Source of the DNA: Halovulum sp039190275
Lineage (GTDB): Bacteria; Pseudomonadota; Alphaproteobacteria; Rhodobacterales; Rhodobacteraceae
Assembly (NCBI GenBank): GCA_039190275.1
Contig: JBCCYF010000002.1
Location: 33,486 to 97,485 of the forward strand
Direction of reading: 5' to 3'
Length of the DNA: 64,000 nt
Both the position numbers and the translations under genes were made by a program. This document shows, piece by piece, positions 1 through 9,578 of this stretch. The number at the start of each line of letters is the position of its first letter. Within the stretch, counting starts at the first letter, position 1. The notes below the pieces were generated by a model, which did no database searches, was not told the DNA's origin, and saw nothing but the letters and a program-made list of their open reading frames with translations.

Positions 1-190
1 GAAAGCAGGTCAGCATGATCGCCAGCCCAGGTGCCAGGCTCAGGATTGTGATCAACACAAACAACTGAACCGTACGCAGCGAGAGTGTGCCATCGCCGCC
101 GAAATCGATCAGTACCTCCTGCGCGGCGGCAGGGCCGAAGCTGACCGCCAAAGCCGCGAGCGCCAGTGCCAGGATCCGAACCGGTCGCAC
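1..190 (-). CDS. fliP: Flagellar type III export protein FliP (N-terminal part)
   Basis: This gene runs off the left edge, so only about 63 codons are visible. FliP is a core membrane subunit of the flagellar type III export gate, with FliQ, FliR, FlhA and FlhB. The visible part has a cleavable signal peptide (hydrophobic stretch ending around FGPAAAQ), as is usual for FliP, followed by the conserved start of the mature protein (LRTVQLFVLITILSLAPG). The start is a GTG five bases after the fliN stop; no better start lies in frame upstream. It is the last visible gene of the leftward fliF-fliH-fliN-fliP run. Confidence 0.9.
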   Translation of the reverse strand, partial: MRPVRILALALAALAVSFGPAAAQEVLIDFGGDGTLSLRTVQLFVLITILSLAPGLAIMLTCF

Positions 191-194
191 GGCG

Positions 195-545
195 TCAGAC
201 GCCTTTGGAGAGGTCGGCCACTTCTGTAAGGCGCACCCCGAGACGGCCCGAGCCATCATCCATTTCCTGTAGCTCGCCGCGCGCGATAAGGCGCTCTCCG
301 ACATAAAGCTCCACCGGATCATCAATCTTGCTGTTCAGCGTAATCACACTGTCGCGCCGCAGCTTGACCAGCTCCGACACCAGGGGACGCGCCTTGCCGA
401 CGGATATCATCACTTCGATCGGGACACCCATAAAAGCGGTCTTTCTTGGCTCGTCGACGCGATCGGGCGGCTCTACCTCGGCCATGGTTGCCGGTGGCAG
501 GCTTCCGTCTATCGGTGTTTGCGTACTTGGCGTGTCATCCGACAT
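195..545 (-). CDS. fliN: Flagellar motor switch protein FliN
   Basis: FliN is a C-ring (switch complex) component at the cytoplasmic face of the motor. The 116-residue protein has a short acidic, proline-rich N-terminus and a SpoA domain from about residue 40 to the end, with the typical MGVPIEVMISVGKARPLVSE and VELYVGERLIARGEL segments. Length is normal for FliN. Its start overlaps the end of the fliH-like gene by 11 bases, which suggests coupled translation. The partner switch genes fliM and fliG are not in this window. Confidence 0.93.
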   Translation of the reverse strand: MSDDTPSTQTPIDGSLPPATMAEVEPPDRVDEPRKTAFMGVPIEVMISVGKARPLVSELVKLRRDSVITLNSKIDDPVELYVGERLIARGELQEMDDGSGRLGVRLTEVADLSKGV

Positions 546-1164
546 CTTGGGCGCCTTTCGATGGGTCTGTGGCGTTGGACTTGGCCATCAGTGCAACGGT
601 GTTGCCAATCTGTTCGAGCATTGTTTGAACACTGGCAGACAGGTCGATGTGATCGAAACCGTCGTTCCAGGCGACCTGTACCTCGTTGGGTGTCAATCTG
701 CGATCAGGTTGAATTTCGAACCGGCCGTTCCACTCCACCAGGGCGCCGCGCAGGCTTTCGACGGCATCGGGCGCGCAGCGTAAGATCGGCATCAGGTCGG
801 GGCGCTGGCCGATGGCGTCGGCCAGCACGGACCGTGCATGCTCGGGCAGACCGTCCGGGATCAACTGCGGTGCGATCTGCCGAACCACGGTTTCGATCAG
901 GGGTATCACATCTTGGAGCACCTCGGTCTGGGCGGCAAAACGGCTTTGGTGCTGGTCGCGCAGGATTTCGACGACTTCGGAACGCAACCGATCCTGAGCC
1001 TCGGCATGGACCTGTGCCGAGGCTTCGGCACCGGCCTTTACACCGGCGTCATAACCACGCGCATAGGCCTTCTCCAGCTCGGCGGCCATCGTTTCTGATG
1101 GTGCGGGGCCTTCTGCCAAAGGGTGCGGCGAAAACTCCTGCAGGTTTAACGCAGCGGACATCAT
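535..1164 (-). CDS. fliH: FliH-like flagellar export ATPase regulator
   Basis: A 209-residue protein between fliF and fliN, the usual place of fliH. FliH binds and restrains the export ATPase FliI and links it to the C-ring. A GxxxGxxxG-like stretch (ARGYDAGVKAGAEASAQ, about residues 34-50) is followed by a long charged helix, which is the classical FliH N-terminal signature. The C-terminal half (about 85-200) has the compact mixed fold expected of FliH/SctL. Sequence conservation in this family is low, so the call rests on motif, length and position. Its ATG overlaps the fliF stop (ATGA). Confidence 0.75.
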   Translation of the reverse strand: MMSAALNLQEFSPHPLAEGPAPSETMAAELEKAYARGYDAGVKAGAEASAQVHAEAQDRLRSEVVEILRDQHQSRFAAQTEVLQDVIPLIETVVRQIAPQLIPDGLPEHARSVLADAIGQRPDLMPILRCAPDAVESLRGALVEWNGRFEIQPDRRLTPNEVQVAWNDGFDHIDLSASVQTMLEQIGNTVALMAKSNATDPSKGAQDVG

Positions 1165-2735
1165 GTGGCTCCTTCGTTTGTTTCAGGGGCGTCGATCCAC
1201 CGCCGCAGGACGTCGGCGCTGTCTTCGCGCCGCTCGGACACCAGCTCACGCAGATTGCGTATCTTGCTCTGATTTGCATCCGGCAGGCTCTGAGGCCCGG
1301 CCTCAACGGGATCCTCCAATGCAGCCGTTACATCAATGGTTTCGGCCAGCAACTCAGGGGCAGGCAGGACCGGGGGCCGAAGCAGCAGCGGGCGCACCAC
1401 AAAGAGGCCGAGCAGCAGCGCAACAAGGCCCAACACAGCGGTTTGGATCAGCGACAGCACGTTGCCGCCTGGCAAAGCAAACCCTTCGTCCAAAGCCTCT
1501 GTTCCCAATACCGGCGGAGAGGGGAACTCCAAGGTCTGGAGCGTCACCCGGTCGCCACGGGCAGAATCGAATCCGATTGCGCTTTCCACCAGTTCCCTGA
1601 GGGCCTGCATCTCCTCTTCGGGGCGGGGCGACCAACTGCGCTCACCGTTTGGGCCGGTCGAGACCAACCCGTCCAAAATCACGGCCACGGTGATGCGGCG
1701 GATTTGCCCAGGCTCGATCACACGCTCACGGCGGGTCTCGGAGACTTCGAAGTTTTGCCGCTCGCGGGTCTCTGAGCGCGTGCTGTTCGATGTTTCCCCC
1801 GGCTGTGCAGCATCCCCGGCAGGCAGGTTGCTGGCCACAGTTACCGCACCTCCACCTGTGCCGGTGGCCTGCTCGGTATTCTCTTCAAGATCCTGACTGA
1901 TAGCCACACGGCTTGCCGGATCGATCACCCGCTCGGTGATCACCTGCCGGTCAGTGTCGGCATCGATATTCACTTCGACCAAGGCATTGCCCGGACCGAC
2001 ACGCGCGGCCAGAAGGCGTTCAATATTGGCCTTCATTTGCGCCGAACGCTGGTCCAACCGCCCCGGATCCGCCGTCGGACCGCTATCGGCGGCAGGGAGG
2101 ACCACGCCATTCACGCTGTCGATGATGGCGACCTGATCCGGCGCCAAGCCTGGCACGGCCGAGGCAACGAGAAACCGAATGGCATCCGCTTGCGCTGGTT
2201 CTACGCCGCCAACACCCGGCGTTAGGTTCACCGAGGCGGTCATCGGTACATTGCGCGAGAACGCCTGCCGCGGCGGGTTTGCGATATGCACCCGCGCCGC
2301 GCGAATCGCAGGGCTGGCCACGATGGTGCGGGCCAACTCCCCCTCTTTCGCGCGCCAGTAGGCAGCATCGAACATTTGAGCGGTCGTGCCGAACCCGGTC
2401 ATTGTGTCGAGCAGCTCATATCCCATACCGCCGGTTGCCGGCAGACCATTCGCCGCCAGCGCCAAGCGGGTACTGTCGCGCTGTGACGCCGAAACATAGA
2501 TTGCGTTTCCCCGAACCTCGAACGGAACAGAACTTTGCTCAAGGGACGCAATAACTTCGCCGGCGGTCGCAGGTTCAAGCCCGGCATAGAGCAGCGCCAT
2601 CTCCTCGCGCCCCGACATGCGCCAGATCGCAGCCATGCATATGATCGCCGCGATGGTCGCGCCGATGACGATCAGCTTGCGGCGGTTGTCTAGGGCGGTC
2701 CAGCCCGCGGCAAAGTTGTTCACAAGATGCCTCAC
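1161..2735 (-). CDS. fliF: Flagellar MS-ring protein FliF
   Basis: FliF forms the MS-ring in the inner membrane, on which the rod, export gate and C-ring are built. The 524-residue protein has an N-terminal membrane helix (about 21-40), ring-building motifs (LYAGLEPATAGEVIASLE, ARVHIANPP, ASVNLTPG), a low-complexity periplasmic loop, a second membrane helix near residues 423-446 (LIQTAVLGLVALLLGLFVV) and a short cytoplasmic tail that would bind FliG. It is slightly shorter than the enterobacterial protein. It is the first gene of the leftward operon and is divergent from fliL, with a shared 120-base promoter region. Confidence 0.95.
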   Translation of the reverse strand: MRHLVNNFAAGWTALDNRRKLIVIGATIAAIICMAAIWRMSGREEMALLYAGLEPATAGEVIASLEQSSVPFEVRGNAIYVSASQRDSTRLALAANGLPATGGMGYELLDTMTGFGTTAQMFDAAYWRAKEGELARTIVASPAIRAARVHIANPPRQAFSRNVPMTASVNLTPGVGGVEPAQADAIRFLVASAVPGLAPDQVAIIDSVNGVVLPAADSGPTADPGRLDQRSAQMKANIERLLAARVGPGNALVEVNIDADTDRQVITERVIDPASRVAISQDLEENTEQATGTGGGAVTVASNLPAGDAAQPGETSNSTRSETRERQNFEVSETRRERVIEPGQIRRITVAVILDGLVSTGPNGERSWSPRPEEEMQALRELVESAIGFDSARGDRVTLQTLEFPSPPVLGTEALDEGFALPGGNVLSLIQTAVLGLVALLLGLFVVRPLLLRPPVLPAPELLAETIDVTAALEDPVEAGPQSLPDANQSKIRNLRELVSERREDSADVLRRWIDAPETNEGAT

Positions 2736-2793
2736 ATTCCTCCGGAACTCATTCTGAGCCCGACGCTATTGCAACCGTAATGATCGGCTGAGC

Positions 2794-2808
2794 TTAAGAA
2801 TTGGTTAG
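2794..2808. promoter_or_regulatory. CtrA-like box between fliF and fliL
   Basis: The divergent fliF/fliL intergenic region contains TTAA, seven bases, TTAG. This matches the alphaproteobacterial CtrA site TTAA-N7-TTAA in seven of eight fixed positions. CtrA controls flagellar genes in many Rhodobacteraceae. Similar boxes lie at 20643, 21433 and 26401. That this is a working site is inference. Confidence 0.5.
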
Positions 2809-2855
2809 CTACAGTTCGCTAAGCAGACGGAAATTTGGTGCGAGAGGAGATTAGA

Positions 2856-3341
2856 ATGGTCGATACCTCCGAAGTGGATGGTGAGGCGCAGGACGCGCCC
2901 ACGAAATCTGGCAAATCCGGCATGCTTGTTGCGTTGGTCGGGGCTCTGGTTGCGGGCGGTGGCGGGTTTGCGGCGACCTATCTTGGGTTACTGGACGGTG
3001 TCTCCGGCGGTGAGAGCAAGGCACCGAAAATGGCAGCGCATGCCTACACCTTCGTCCCGCTTGATCCCATTCTGGTCTCTCTGGGCCCGCAGGCACGGGC
3101 CTCGGCGCTTCGGTTCACTGGCCAGTTGGAAGTTGCGCCCGAGGCGGAGGAAGTGGTGACCACGCTCAAGCCGCGAATCATCGATGTCCTCAACGACTAT
3201 CTTCGTGCGGTCAGCGAAGACGAGATGGAGGACCCATCGGCATTGGCGATTCTGCGCGCGCAAATGTTGCGGCGCATTCAGGTGGTGACCGGTGAAGGTA
3301 TGGTGCGCGACCTCTTGGTTACAGAATTCGTTTTAAACTAA
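2856..3341 (+). CDS. fliL: Flagellar basal body-associated protein FliL
   Basis: FliL sits around the stator in the inner membrane and supports stator function. This 161-residue protein has a cytoplasmic tail, a membrane helix near residues 22-42 (GMLVALVGALVAGGGGFAATYLGLL) and a periplasmic SPFH-like domain with YTFVPLDPILVSLG and LRAQMLRRIQVV ... VRDLLVTEFVLN, the standard FliL ending. The ATG at 2856 is preferred because GAGGAG lies eight bases upstream; a TTG at 2835 in the same frame is less likely. A second, divergent FliL-like gene is at 30588. Confidence 0.9.
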   Translation: MVDTSEVDGEAQDAPTKSGKSGMLVALVGALVAGGGGFAATYLGLLDGVSGGESKAPKMAAHAYTFVPLDPILVSLGPQARASALRFTGQLEVAPEAEEVVTTLKPRIIDVLNDYLRAVSEDEMEDPSALAILRAQMLRRIQVVTGEGMVRDLLVTEFVLN

Positions 3342-3351
3342 AGGGTTTACA

Positions 3352-3792
3352 ATGGAACTGATTGCAGATGGACTGCTGATTTCGGCCGCAGGCGTCTCGG
3401 CGCTCTATTGCTATATTTTGTCTCGGCGGCTGACCGCCCTGCGCAGTATGGACCAGGGGCTGGGCGGGGCGATTGCTGGGCTCTCGGCTCGCGTGGAACA
3501 AACCAAAGCCTCTCTTGCCGATACCAAGGCCACGACCTCGGATCTTTCGCGCGAGTTGTCTTCCGTAACAGCCCGGGCCGAAATCGCAGCGGGTCGGCTG
3601 GAACTCCTTTTGGCGACCCTGCATGAGTCGCAGGACGAGCTGCGCTCCGAACCCACGCCTTCGGAGCCGACGGAAACTGACAGTGACACCCCATCCTCGG
3701 AAGCAAGACGGTCGACATCCGAACGTCGGCTCCGCGACAAGGGTGAGATCGTTACGGCGCTTCGTCGTATCGCAGAGGGCGGTGGCCGCTGA
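3352..3792 (+). CDS. Membrane-anchored DUF6468-like protein of the fliL operon
   Basis: A 146-residue protein with one N-terminal membrane helix (about 5-22), a basic SRR stop-transfer, a coiled-coil-like middle (about 30-95) and a charged, Ser/Pro/Glu-rich tail ending in a conserved-looking RLRDKGEIVTALRRIAEG segment. It resembles DUF6468 proteins that lie beside fliL in alphaproteobacterial flagellar clusters; this is from memory of the family, not a search. The gene lies between fliL and motE and its stop shares one base with the motE start. A role in positioning or assembling the motor is plausible but not shown. Confidence 0.55.
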   Translation: MELIADGLLISAAGVSALYCYILSRRLTALRSMDQGLGGAIAGLSARVEQTKASLADTKATTSDLSRELSSVTARAEIAAGRLELLLATLHESQDELRSEPTPSEPTETDSDTPSSEARRSTSERRLRDKGEIVTALRRIAEGGGR

Positions 3793-4394
3793 TGGCCCGG
3801 TTCATGGAACGCCTGTCGCTGTTTCGGGCCAGTGCGATGGCACTGCTGATCGGTTGTTTCGTCGCATCGGCCGCGGTGCGTATGGCCCTCATCGGCCCGG
3901 CGCTTGCGGAACAGATAACGTCCAACCCCGGTGGCGTATCCACGTATGACGGGTGCAGTCCCGGATCCGAGGAGTTGCTAGAGACCCTGCGTGTGCGTGG
4001 CGAAACCCTGGATCAGCGGGAGCGCGACCTGGCCGAACGTGTTGCACTTCTGGAACTCGCAGAGACCGAGATCCAGGAGAAACGCGCAGCGCTTGCAGAG
4101 GCGGAAGAATCGCTTGCCTCCACAATCGCGCTGGCCGACGGCGCTGCCGAGCGTGATCTGGCACAACTCACCACAATCTACGAAAACGTAAAGCCCAAAC
4201 GCGCGGCGGAGATATTTGAAACCATGGAAGCAAGTTTCGCCACGGGTATCCTGAGCCGGATGGCACCAGCAGCCGCAGCGGAAGTCATGGCCCTCATGAC
4301 GCCGGAAAAGGCCTACTCCGTAAGTCTTCTGATGGCTGCCCGCAATGTCAACGCGGGCGGGACGCCGGTGCAAAACTCGGCATCGGGCAATTGA
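3792..4394 (+). CDS. motE: MotE-like flagellar motility chaperone
   Basis: A 200-residue secreted or membrane-anchored protein: hydrophobic N-terminal segment (about 15-40, ending ...GPALAEQ), a long charged coiled coil (about 55-110: LRVRGETLDQRERDLAER...) and a C-terminal MgtE-N-like helical domain (KPKRAAEIFETM ... MTPEKAYSVSLLMAARN). This layout matches MotE, which in rhizobia is a periplasmic chaperone for the motor protein MotC. It overlaps the previous gene by one base and lies just upstream of motA and a large secreted protein that could be its client. Confidence 0.75.
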   Translation: MARFMERLSLFRASAMALLIGCFVASAAVRMALIGPALAEQITSNPGGVSTYDGCSPGSEELLETLRVRGETLDQRERDLAERVALLELAETEIQEKRAALAEAEESLASTIALADGAAERDLAQLTTIYENVKPKRAAEIFETMEASFATGILSRMAPAAAAEVMALMTPEKAYSVSLLMAARNVNAGGTPVQNSASGN

Positions 4395-4503
4395 GCGTTT
4401 CTTAAGGGTTTGGCCGGATAAATACTCCACGACAGCCCGCGGCTGACCTCGATCTGGTCTGGCTCAATGGCCCCGCACCGCAAACACCCTGGGAGAGTTC
4501 ACC

Positions 4504-5376
4504 GTGATCGGAGTTTTTGGCATCGTCATCGTCTTTGCCATGGTGTTCGGCGGGTATCTTGCGGCGGGCGGCAAGTTCGGCATCATCCTTGGAAGTATCG
4601 TCTACGAGATGATCATCATTGGCGGCGCCGCGGTCGGCGCCTTTGTCATTGCCAACAGCGCGTCCGGAATAAAACAGACAGTCCGCGACGTCGGTATGGT
4701 CTTTAAAGGGCCGAAATGGAAGGCACAGGATTACGAAGATCTGCTGGTTTTGATGTTCACGCTTATCCGTATCAGTCGTCAGAATCCGATGGAGTTGGAG
4801 GGCCACATAGAGGGTCCGAAGGAATCAACGCTTTTCCAGCGCTTTCCCCGAATTCTCGCAGATCACGAAGCCGTCGACTTGATTTGCGACACGATGCGCG
4901 CAGCCGGGATGAATTACGACGATCCGCACCAGGTCGAGGAAGTTCTCAACAAGCGGATCGAAGGCAATGTTCATCATGCCGAGCACTCCAGTCACGCATT
5001 GCAAAGCATGGCGGACGGATTACCCGCTCTGGGGATCGTCGCGGCGGTTCTTGGGGTGATCAAGACAATGGGTTCAATTGATCAACCGCCTGAGGTCCTG
5101 GGTAAACTCATCGGAGGCGCGCTGGTTGGTACGTTTCTGGGTGTTTTCCTGGCCTATGGGATTGTCGGACCATTCGCGACGAAAGTCGCAGGCGTGGTCG
5201 CCGAGGATCAGTGTTTCTACATGCTGATCCGAGAGGTCATGGTCGCGAACCTCCACCGGCATCCGCCCAATATCTGCGTGGAGGTGGGGCGCCAAAACAC
5301 ACCTCATCACCTCCGACCAAGCTTCAACGAACTGGATGAAGCCTTGAGATCAGGCAAACAGGAGGCGGCGGCATGA
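4504..5376 (+). CDS. motA: Flagellar stator protein MotA
   Basis: MotA is the inner-membrane, torque-generating subunit of the proton-driven stator. The 290-residue protein has the family layout: two N-terminal membrane helices (about 1-55), a large cytoplasmic loop (about 60-165) with the charged region that contacts FliG, and two C-terminal helices with GLPALGIVAAVLGVIKTM and GKLIGGALVGTFLGVFLAYG. The start is a GTG preceded by GGGAGAG. Its partner motB is not in the window. The stop overlaps the next start (ATGA), so the downstream secreted protein is probably made with it. Confidence 0.95.
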   Translation: MIGVFGIVIVFAMVFGGYLAAGGKFGIILGSIVYEMIIIGGAAVGAFVIANSASGIKQTVRDVGMVFKGPKWKAQDYEDLLVLMFTLIRISRQNPMELEGHIEGPKESTLFQRFPRILADHEAVDLICDTMRAAGMNYDDPHQVEEVLNKRIEGNVHHAEHSSHALQSMADGLPALGIVAAVLGVIKTMGSIDQPPEVLGKLIGGALVGTFLGVFLAYGIVGPFATKVAGVVAEDQCFYMLIREVMVANLHRHPPNICVEVGRQNTPHHLRPSFNELDEALRSGKQEAAA

Positions 5377-7841
5377 TCCTGCTCCCGGTAGCGCCAATCC
5401 GTTTAGATCGAATACCTAAGGTGCTTACCGTTTGCGCTGCCGTGTGGATGGCGTGCCTGCTCGCCAGTGCCGCCAAGGCACAGCAACCGGCAACCGTGCG
5501 CGCAATCGAGCATCCCGAGTTCTCTAGGCTGGTTCTTTCGCTCTCTGCAAACGTTGACACCAGTCTTGACGTGGACGGTCAAACCGCCCGGATCGGACTG
5601 GCGGGCGCTCAAACAGACTATGACTTTTCCGGGATCTTTGATCGCATGCCACGGGACCGGATCAGAGCGGTTAACACGTCAGTAATCGGATCTGACACCG
5701 AGGTGACGTTGAGCCTTGGCTGCACATGTACCGTGAGGCTAGAGCCCATCGGCAGCAGGTTCCTGGCGATCGATGTGCGGCGGGGTGAGGAGTACGGGCG
5801 AACTCGGCCTCGGTTTTTCTCGCGTTCCACTGCTCCAGAAGGCGGGGAGGTGCCCGAGGGGGAGGAAAATACCCTGATACCGCCACCGTCCGGCGCGCAA
5901 TTTGCCTCGCCGGCGTCGGAGTCAGCGCTGGACCGAACTGAGGTAGATCCTTCGACGGTCGTATCTGATGCGCCACCTCAGCAGACTGCGGAGGACGCCC
6001 AACTCACCAGCGACGCGTCCATCGCACCGTCGCCCGTTGAGGCTGCCCGGGGTGAACTTGTCCGCCAACTTGAACGCGCGGTCGAGCAAGGCTTGTTGAG
6101 CATAGCACCTTCGGTGCCCGAAGGCTCGCCGGAGCTCGCCCCATCCAGCCAACCCTCTGATCCGGTGCAAGTTCCCAACGGGAGCGAGAACGTGCGGCGG
6201 GCGCCACGCACCGCCGTCCCAACCCCACCAGAGGGCGATACCCTTGATCCGGTACTTTCAGCCGAAAGCCATATCTCGATCCGGCGCGGGTTTACGGATC
6301 CAGGACCCGGTTCTCACGGGGAGGAGGTGACCTCCGAGATGGTAGCGCAATGCGCTTTTGACGCACCGTTGGACACGCAAAGATGGTCTTATGCCGGGCT
6401 CGATTTCGCCAGTGGTCTCGGCATGGCCCGGATCGGTGTAACCGATGCCACCGGAGCGATCCGCCCGTCGGGTGTACTGGATCTCGCGCGTTTTTATCTC
6501 GCCCATGGTATGGGGCGTGAGGTCGTAAGCTTGCTGGGCCGACGCTCAGACCCTACCGATCAGCAGCAGTTGCTGCTTGATCTTGCTTTAATCCTGGGGG
6601 GAAAAGCGCCCAGTACGAATGGACCGGTCTTGGCTGCGGGTGAATGTTCCGGACGCATCAAGCTCTGGCAACTCGCCTCGAATACCGTCAATCAACCGGT
6701 CGACGACTATGTTTGGTCCGGTGCGAAAGAGGCTTTGCTCGAACTTTCGCCAGAATTGCGCCGTGTCGTGGGTCGCCTGGTCGCACAGGGCGCACTCGCA
6801 AGATCAGACGCGGGCGCTGCGCGAGAAATCTTCCAGCTTCTCGACAGAACACCCGGTCAACCGACCGCCGATGAGACAGTTGTGCGGGCGGAATTGAGTT
6901 TGCTGGACAACATGCCAGAGCAGGCGCTGAGGCTTACCGAACCACTGGTGAACTCGGCCCAGATCCGCGATGCTCGGGCGCTCATAACACATGCAAACGC
7001 TGTGCTGAACGCAAACGCGCCGGTAAGCCCAGAGCTGCTTTCGCGTCTCGATACAGCCCTTTACCAAAGTGATGCAAATGTTCTTGAGCAGCAGCGATTG
7101 AGCATCGTGCAAGCCATGCTCACCGCGCGCGCAGGTGACCCCGCAACGGCAATGGCCCAGTTGGATCGTAACCTGCGCAGTGGAGACGGTGACCGGGAAG
7201 TTCTCCGTGCGGCTGTCCTAAGAATTTTGGGGGAAATTCCACCAACAGACCGAAGTGGAATACCAAGTATAGAAACAATTCTGCTCGCCATTGATCACTT
7301 GGGGCAAGATGTGAAAAGCGCCGAATTACGGCTTGCCTATGCGGACGCGCTAAATTCTGCCGGTCTCCACAGACTTGCCCTCAGGCTAACCGACACGCCC
7401 GACCAATTGCTAACCCAAGCTCAGGCGCTCATTCGCGCCCGTGCGGAAGTCGGTTCCGGTAAGTTCGACATGGCGATGAAGACGCTGGATGGTCTTCGGT
7501 CCGATGAGGCCTCTGAACTCCGCGCGTCGGTCTACCTCAAGCGGGGACAGATTAGCGCAGCATATGACGCGCTAGGAGGCCGAGGAAGTGCGGGTCTCAC
7601 TGATACCACTGAGTTAGCGCTGCTTTCCAGGGCCTGGGATGAATTGCCGGAAGAACCGCTGCAATCGTCACTGGATGGTTTGCTCACCTATGCCCGGATC
7701 GAGGCCGGTGAATTTGCAGCACAGGATTCGCAACTTGAAACTGATAAACCAGATGCACTGACAAGTTTGAATGCGGCCCGAGATGCGCTTGCAGCCGCAT
7801 CCAGATTACAGTCCGGACTAGCGCCAGTCCTCGACAATTAG
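5373..7841 (+). CDS. Large secreted AMIN-domain and helical-repeat protein, candidate MotC-like motor component
   Basis: This 822-residue protein is translationally coupled to motA (ATGA overlap). It has a signal peptide (about 1-36, ending ASAAKA/QQ), an AMIN-like beta domain (about 40-125: RAIEHPEFSRLVLSL, RIGLAG, SRFLAIDVRR), a long Pro/Glu/Ser-rich linker (about 140-310) and a C-terminal half (about 350-815) of amphipathic helical pairs resembling TPR repeats. AMIN domains target periplasmic proteins to the cell wall or outer-membrane machinery. I cannot assign a name from sequence alone. Position after motE-motA suggests the periplasmic motor protein served by MotE in rhizobia (MotC), which is shorter. 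Alternative: a lineage-specific motor scaffold such as MotF-type proteins. Confidence 0.55.
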   Translation: MILLPVAPIRLDRIPKVLTVCAAVWMACLLASAAKAQQPATVRAIEHPEFSRLVLSLSANVDTSLDVDGQTARIGLAGAQTDYDFSGIFDRMPRDRIRAVNTSVIGSDTEVTLSLGCTCTVRLEPIGSRFLAIDVRRGEEYGRTRPRFFSRSTAPEGGEVPEGEENTLIPPPSGAQFASPASESALDRTEVDPSTVVSDAPPQQTAEDAQLTSDASIAPSPVEAARGELVRQLERAVEQGLLSIAPSVPEGSPELAPSSQPSDPVQVPNGSENVRRAPRTAVPTPPEGDTLDPVLSAESHISIRRGFTDPGPGSHGEEVTSEMVAQCAFDAPLDTQRWSYAGLDFASGLGMARIGVTDATGAIRPSGVLDLARFYLAHGMGREVVSLLGRRSDPTDQQQLLLDLALILGGKAPSTNGPVLAAGECSGRIKLWQLASNTVNQPVDDYVWSGAKEALLELSPELRRVVGRLVAQGALARSDAGAAREIFQLLDRTPGQPTADETVVRAELSLLDNMPEQALRLTEPLVNSAQIRDARALITHANAVLNANAPVSPELLSRLDTALYQSDANVLEQQRLSIVQAMLTARAGDPATAMAQLDRNLRSGDGDREVLRAAVLRILGEIPPTDRSGIPSIETILLAIDHLGQDVKSAELRLAYADALNSAGLHRLALRLTDTPDQLLTQAQALIRARAEVGSGKFDMAMKTLDGLRSDEASELRASVYLKRGQISAAYDALGGRGSAGLTDTTELALLSRAWDELPEEPLQSSLDGLLTYARIEAGEFAAQDSQLETDKPDALTSLNAARDALAAASRLQSGLAPVLDN

Positions 7842-9578
7842 CTGCAATTGGGTTACCTGAACTTTGACCATTGGCACCGATCCAGTGAGCCAGGACGCCG
7901 TTTCACAGATGCTGGCAAAAATGATATTTACCGCGCAACACTTGGGTGAATTACCCTTCGGCCTTGAACGTGAAACAACTCTGTGATCATGGACGTAACT
8001 GCAACTGGACAAACGGTTTCGCGATCCCGCTTCGCCAAACAAATCTGCGGCAACCGAGGCAAATCCCCACCACAGCATAGGCCGATTGTGCAGGGAACTC
8101 CATGCTAAATCGATCAGGTGGCAAGTCCAATTCCCTAACCTCGTGAGCTTCTGGATCGAATAGATCACAGGCTGACTGCGCATTTGTTCCGTGGACCTCT
8201 TGGCGATTGCCTCAAAGTCACCTAACGCTCAATGGGCATCCAGGCTTTAGATGGTTCAGGCTTTCCCTGAGCGAACGCATGCATTCGACTGCCGCCAAGG
8301 CTTGAGGATCGGCGTGTTCAGTTCGAACTCTGCGATGAGATTCTCTAGCGGTGCGTTCTCGTTTTGTAGACGCCGGCGCTCTGGCAATTCGGACCGCCCA
8401 ATACCCCAAACCTTTTCCGCTCGTTGTCTTGTGTCGAAACGCTTCGCGGGAAATTGGTCCACCGGATTACCTCAATTCCGTTACATTCCCGACACTGCGG
8501 CAGGCGGATGCCACATAATCGCCCGCCATCGGTCTCGGCTTGATCTGGCAAAAGAGCCCCAACACATCTTGGTCTCGAGGTCGCGTCCTCGCCATCCGAT
8601 TTCATGCCTTCTTTGGGCCGTGCAATGGTTCAGCCTTAAAGCACAAGGATCGCGGTAGAAGCCATTGCTCGCTTGGGCGTGGGAATGGACAGAATCCAAT
8701 CAATTTGGTCCGCATTGGAATGGGAATATGTCTGCTATACGCGCTGCATATTAGGCATCAACATATCACTGGAACATAAAAAGAGACTGTCCTTCCACGC
8801 CGGTGCCATCGGCCCAGCATCACCGGCGCACGGACCACTCCAGGTCCTATGGTTTAGAGGGTGCGATACCCCCGCGATGCGCCTGTCGCAACGTGCCAAC
8901 GGATCTCGGGCAACCAACCCCGCGGCTACCCCTTCGGGCGGTAGATTGCGACGATGATGAGGGCGGTGAAATACCGGCCGAGCACGTCGAGGCACCGTTC
9001 ATACAGAAGCCCCCTTGGGGCTTGGACAGGAACATATTGCCAGCGTTTACCGTGTTGAGCGCGTCGAACTTCGACTACCGGTCTCGAAACAAACGCGCGC
9101 CGCTTGGTTCTCGGCGACACTTCAGTGGCAATACGGCACTTGAGTTCTGCCGGTGGTGAACGCCCTGCCGAGGCTGTCCGATCCAATCGACGAGGGGACG
9201 TCGAAAGGCGCCCGAGTGCCATACCCTGCCCGGTTTCGGGCCCGGCTGCCGTATTGGCATTCAATGACCGAGACCGTGCTCGCCCGTCTGTTTTTGGGCA
9301 GTATCGACGGGCTGAGAACAGTAGACGACCAGATAAACGATAAGATTTTCAAGGACCATGTGCCCCGCGTAGTCGGTCCACCTCAACAATTGGAGGTATA
9401 GCATCGATGAATATCTCTAGTCGGTTCCCGAGACCTCCGTGGTATCCGGGATCAAAACGGCTTGAATACAAAATCAACCACGGAGCCCCCCGGCCGGGCC
9501 ATCAACTGCGTCGAACCGAGCAACTGCGAACATGATCTGGCAAGCGCCCGGATGGAACCGGAACGCGTGAGAACTGCT
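7842..9578. other. Gene-free stretch of decayed sequence
   Basis: About 1.7 kb between the motA-coupled gene and the end of the six-gene operon contains no open frame with coding character. Base composition is less GC-rich than the flanking genes. The only recognisable part is an IS3-type OrfA fragment (8301-8414). The rest looks like eroded sequence on the left flank of the block that separates the two parts of the flagellar cluster. Confidence 0.6.
8301..8414 (-). pseudogene. Remnant of an IS3-family OrfA transposase
   Basis: On the minus strand, a short translated stretch (GRSELPERRRLQNENAPLE followed by NLIAEFELNTPILK) has the spacing of the IS3 OrfA C-terminus, a leucine-zipper-like helix usually of the form RLKxLExENxxLKxLVAxLxLDxxxL. 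Just upstream, the neighbouring frame gives ERKRFGVLGG, which fits the preceding W/R-K-x-FGGLG segment, so a frameshift separates the two parts. No OrfB and no terminal repeats were found. This is an inactive fragment. Confidence 0.45.

Noticed and set aside
519..1775. A 418-codon open frame on the plus strand opposite fliH and fliF
   Set aside because: It is antisense to two firmly identified flagellar genes, its translation is rich in Arg/His/Pro without any motif, and it has no ribosome binding site. It is a product of GC-rich codon use.
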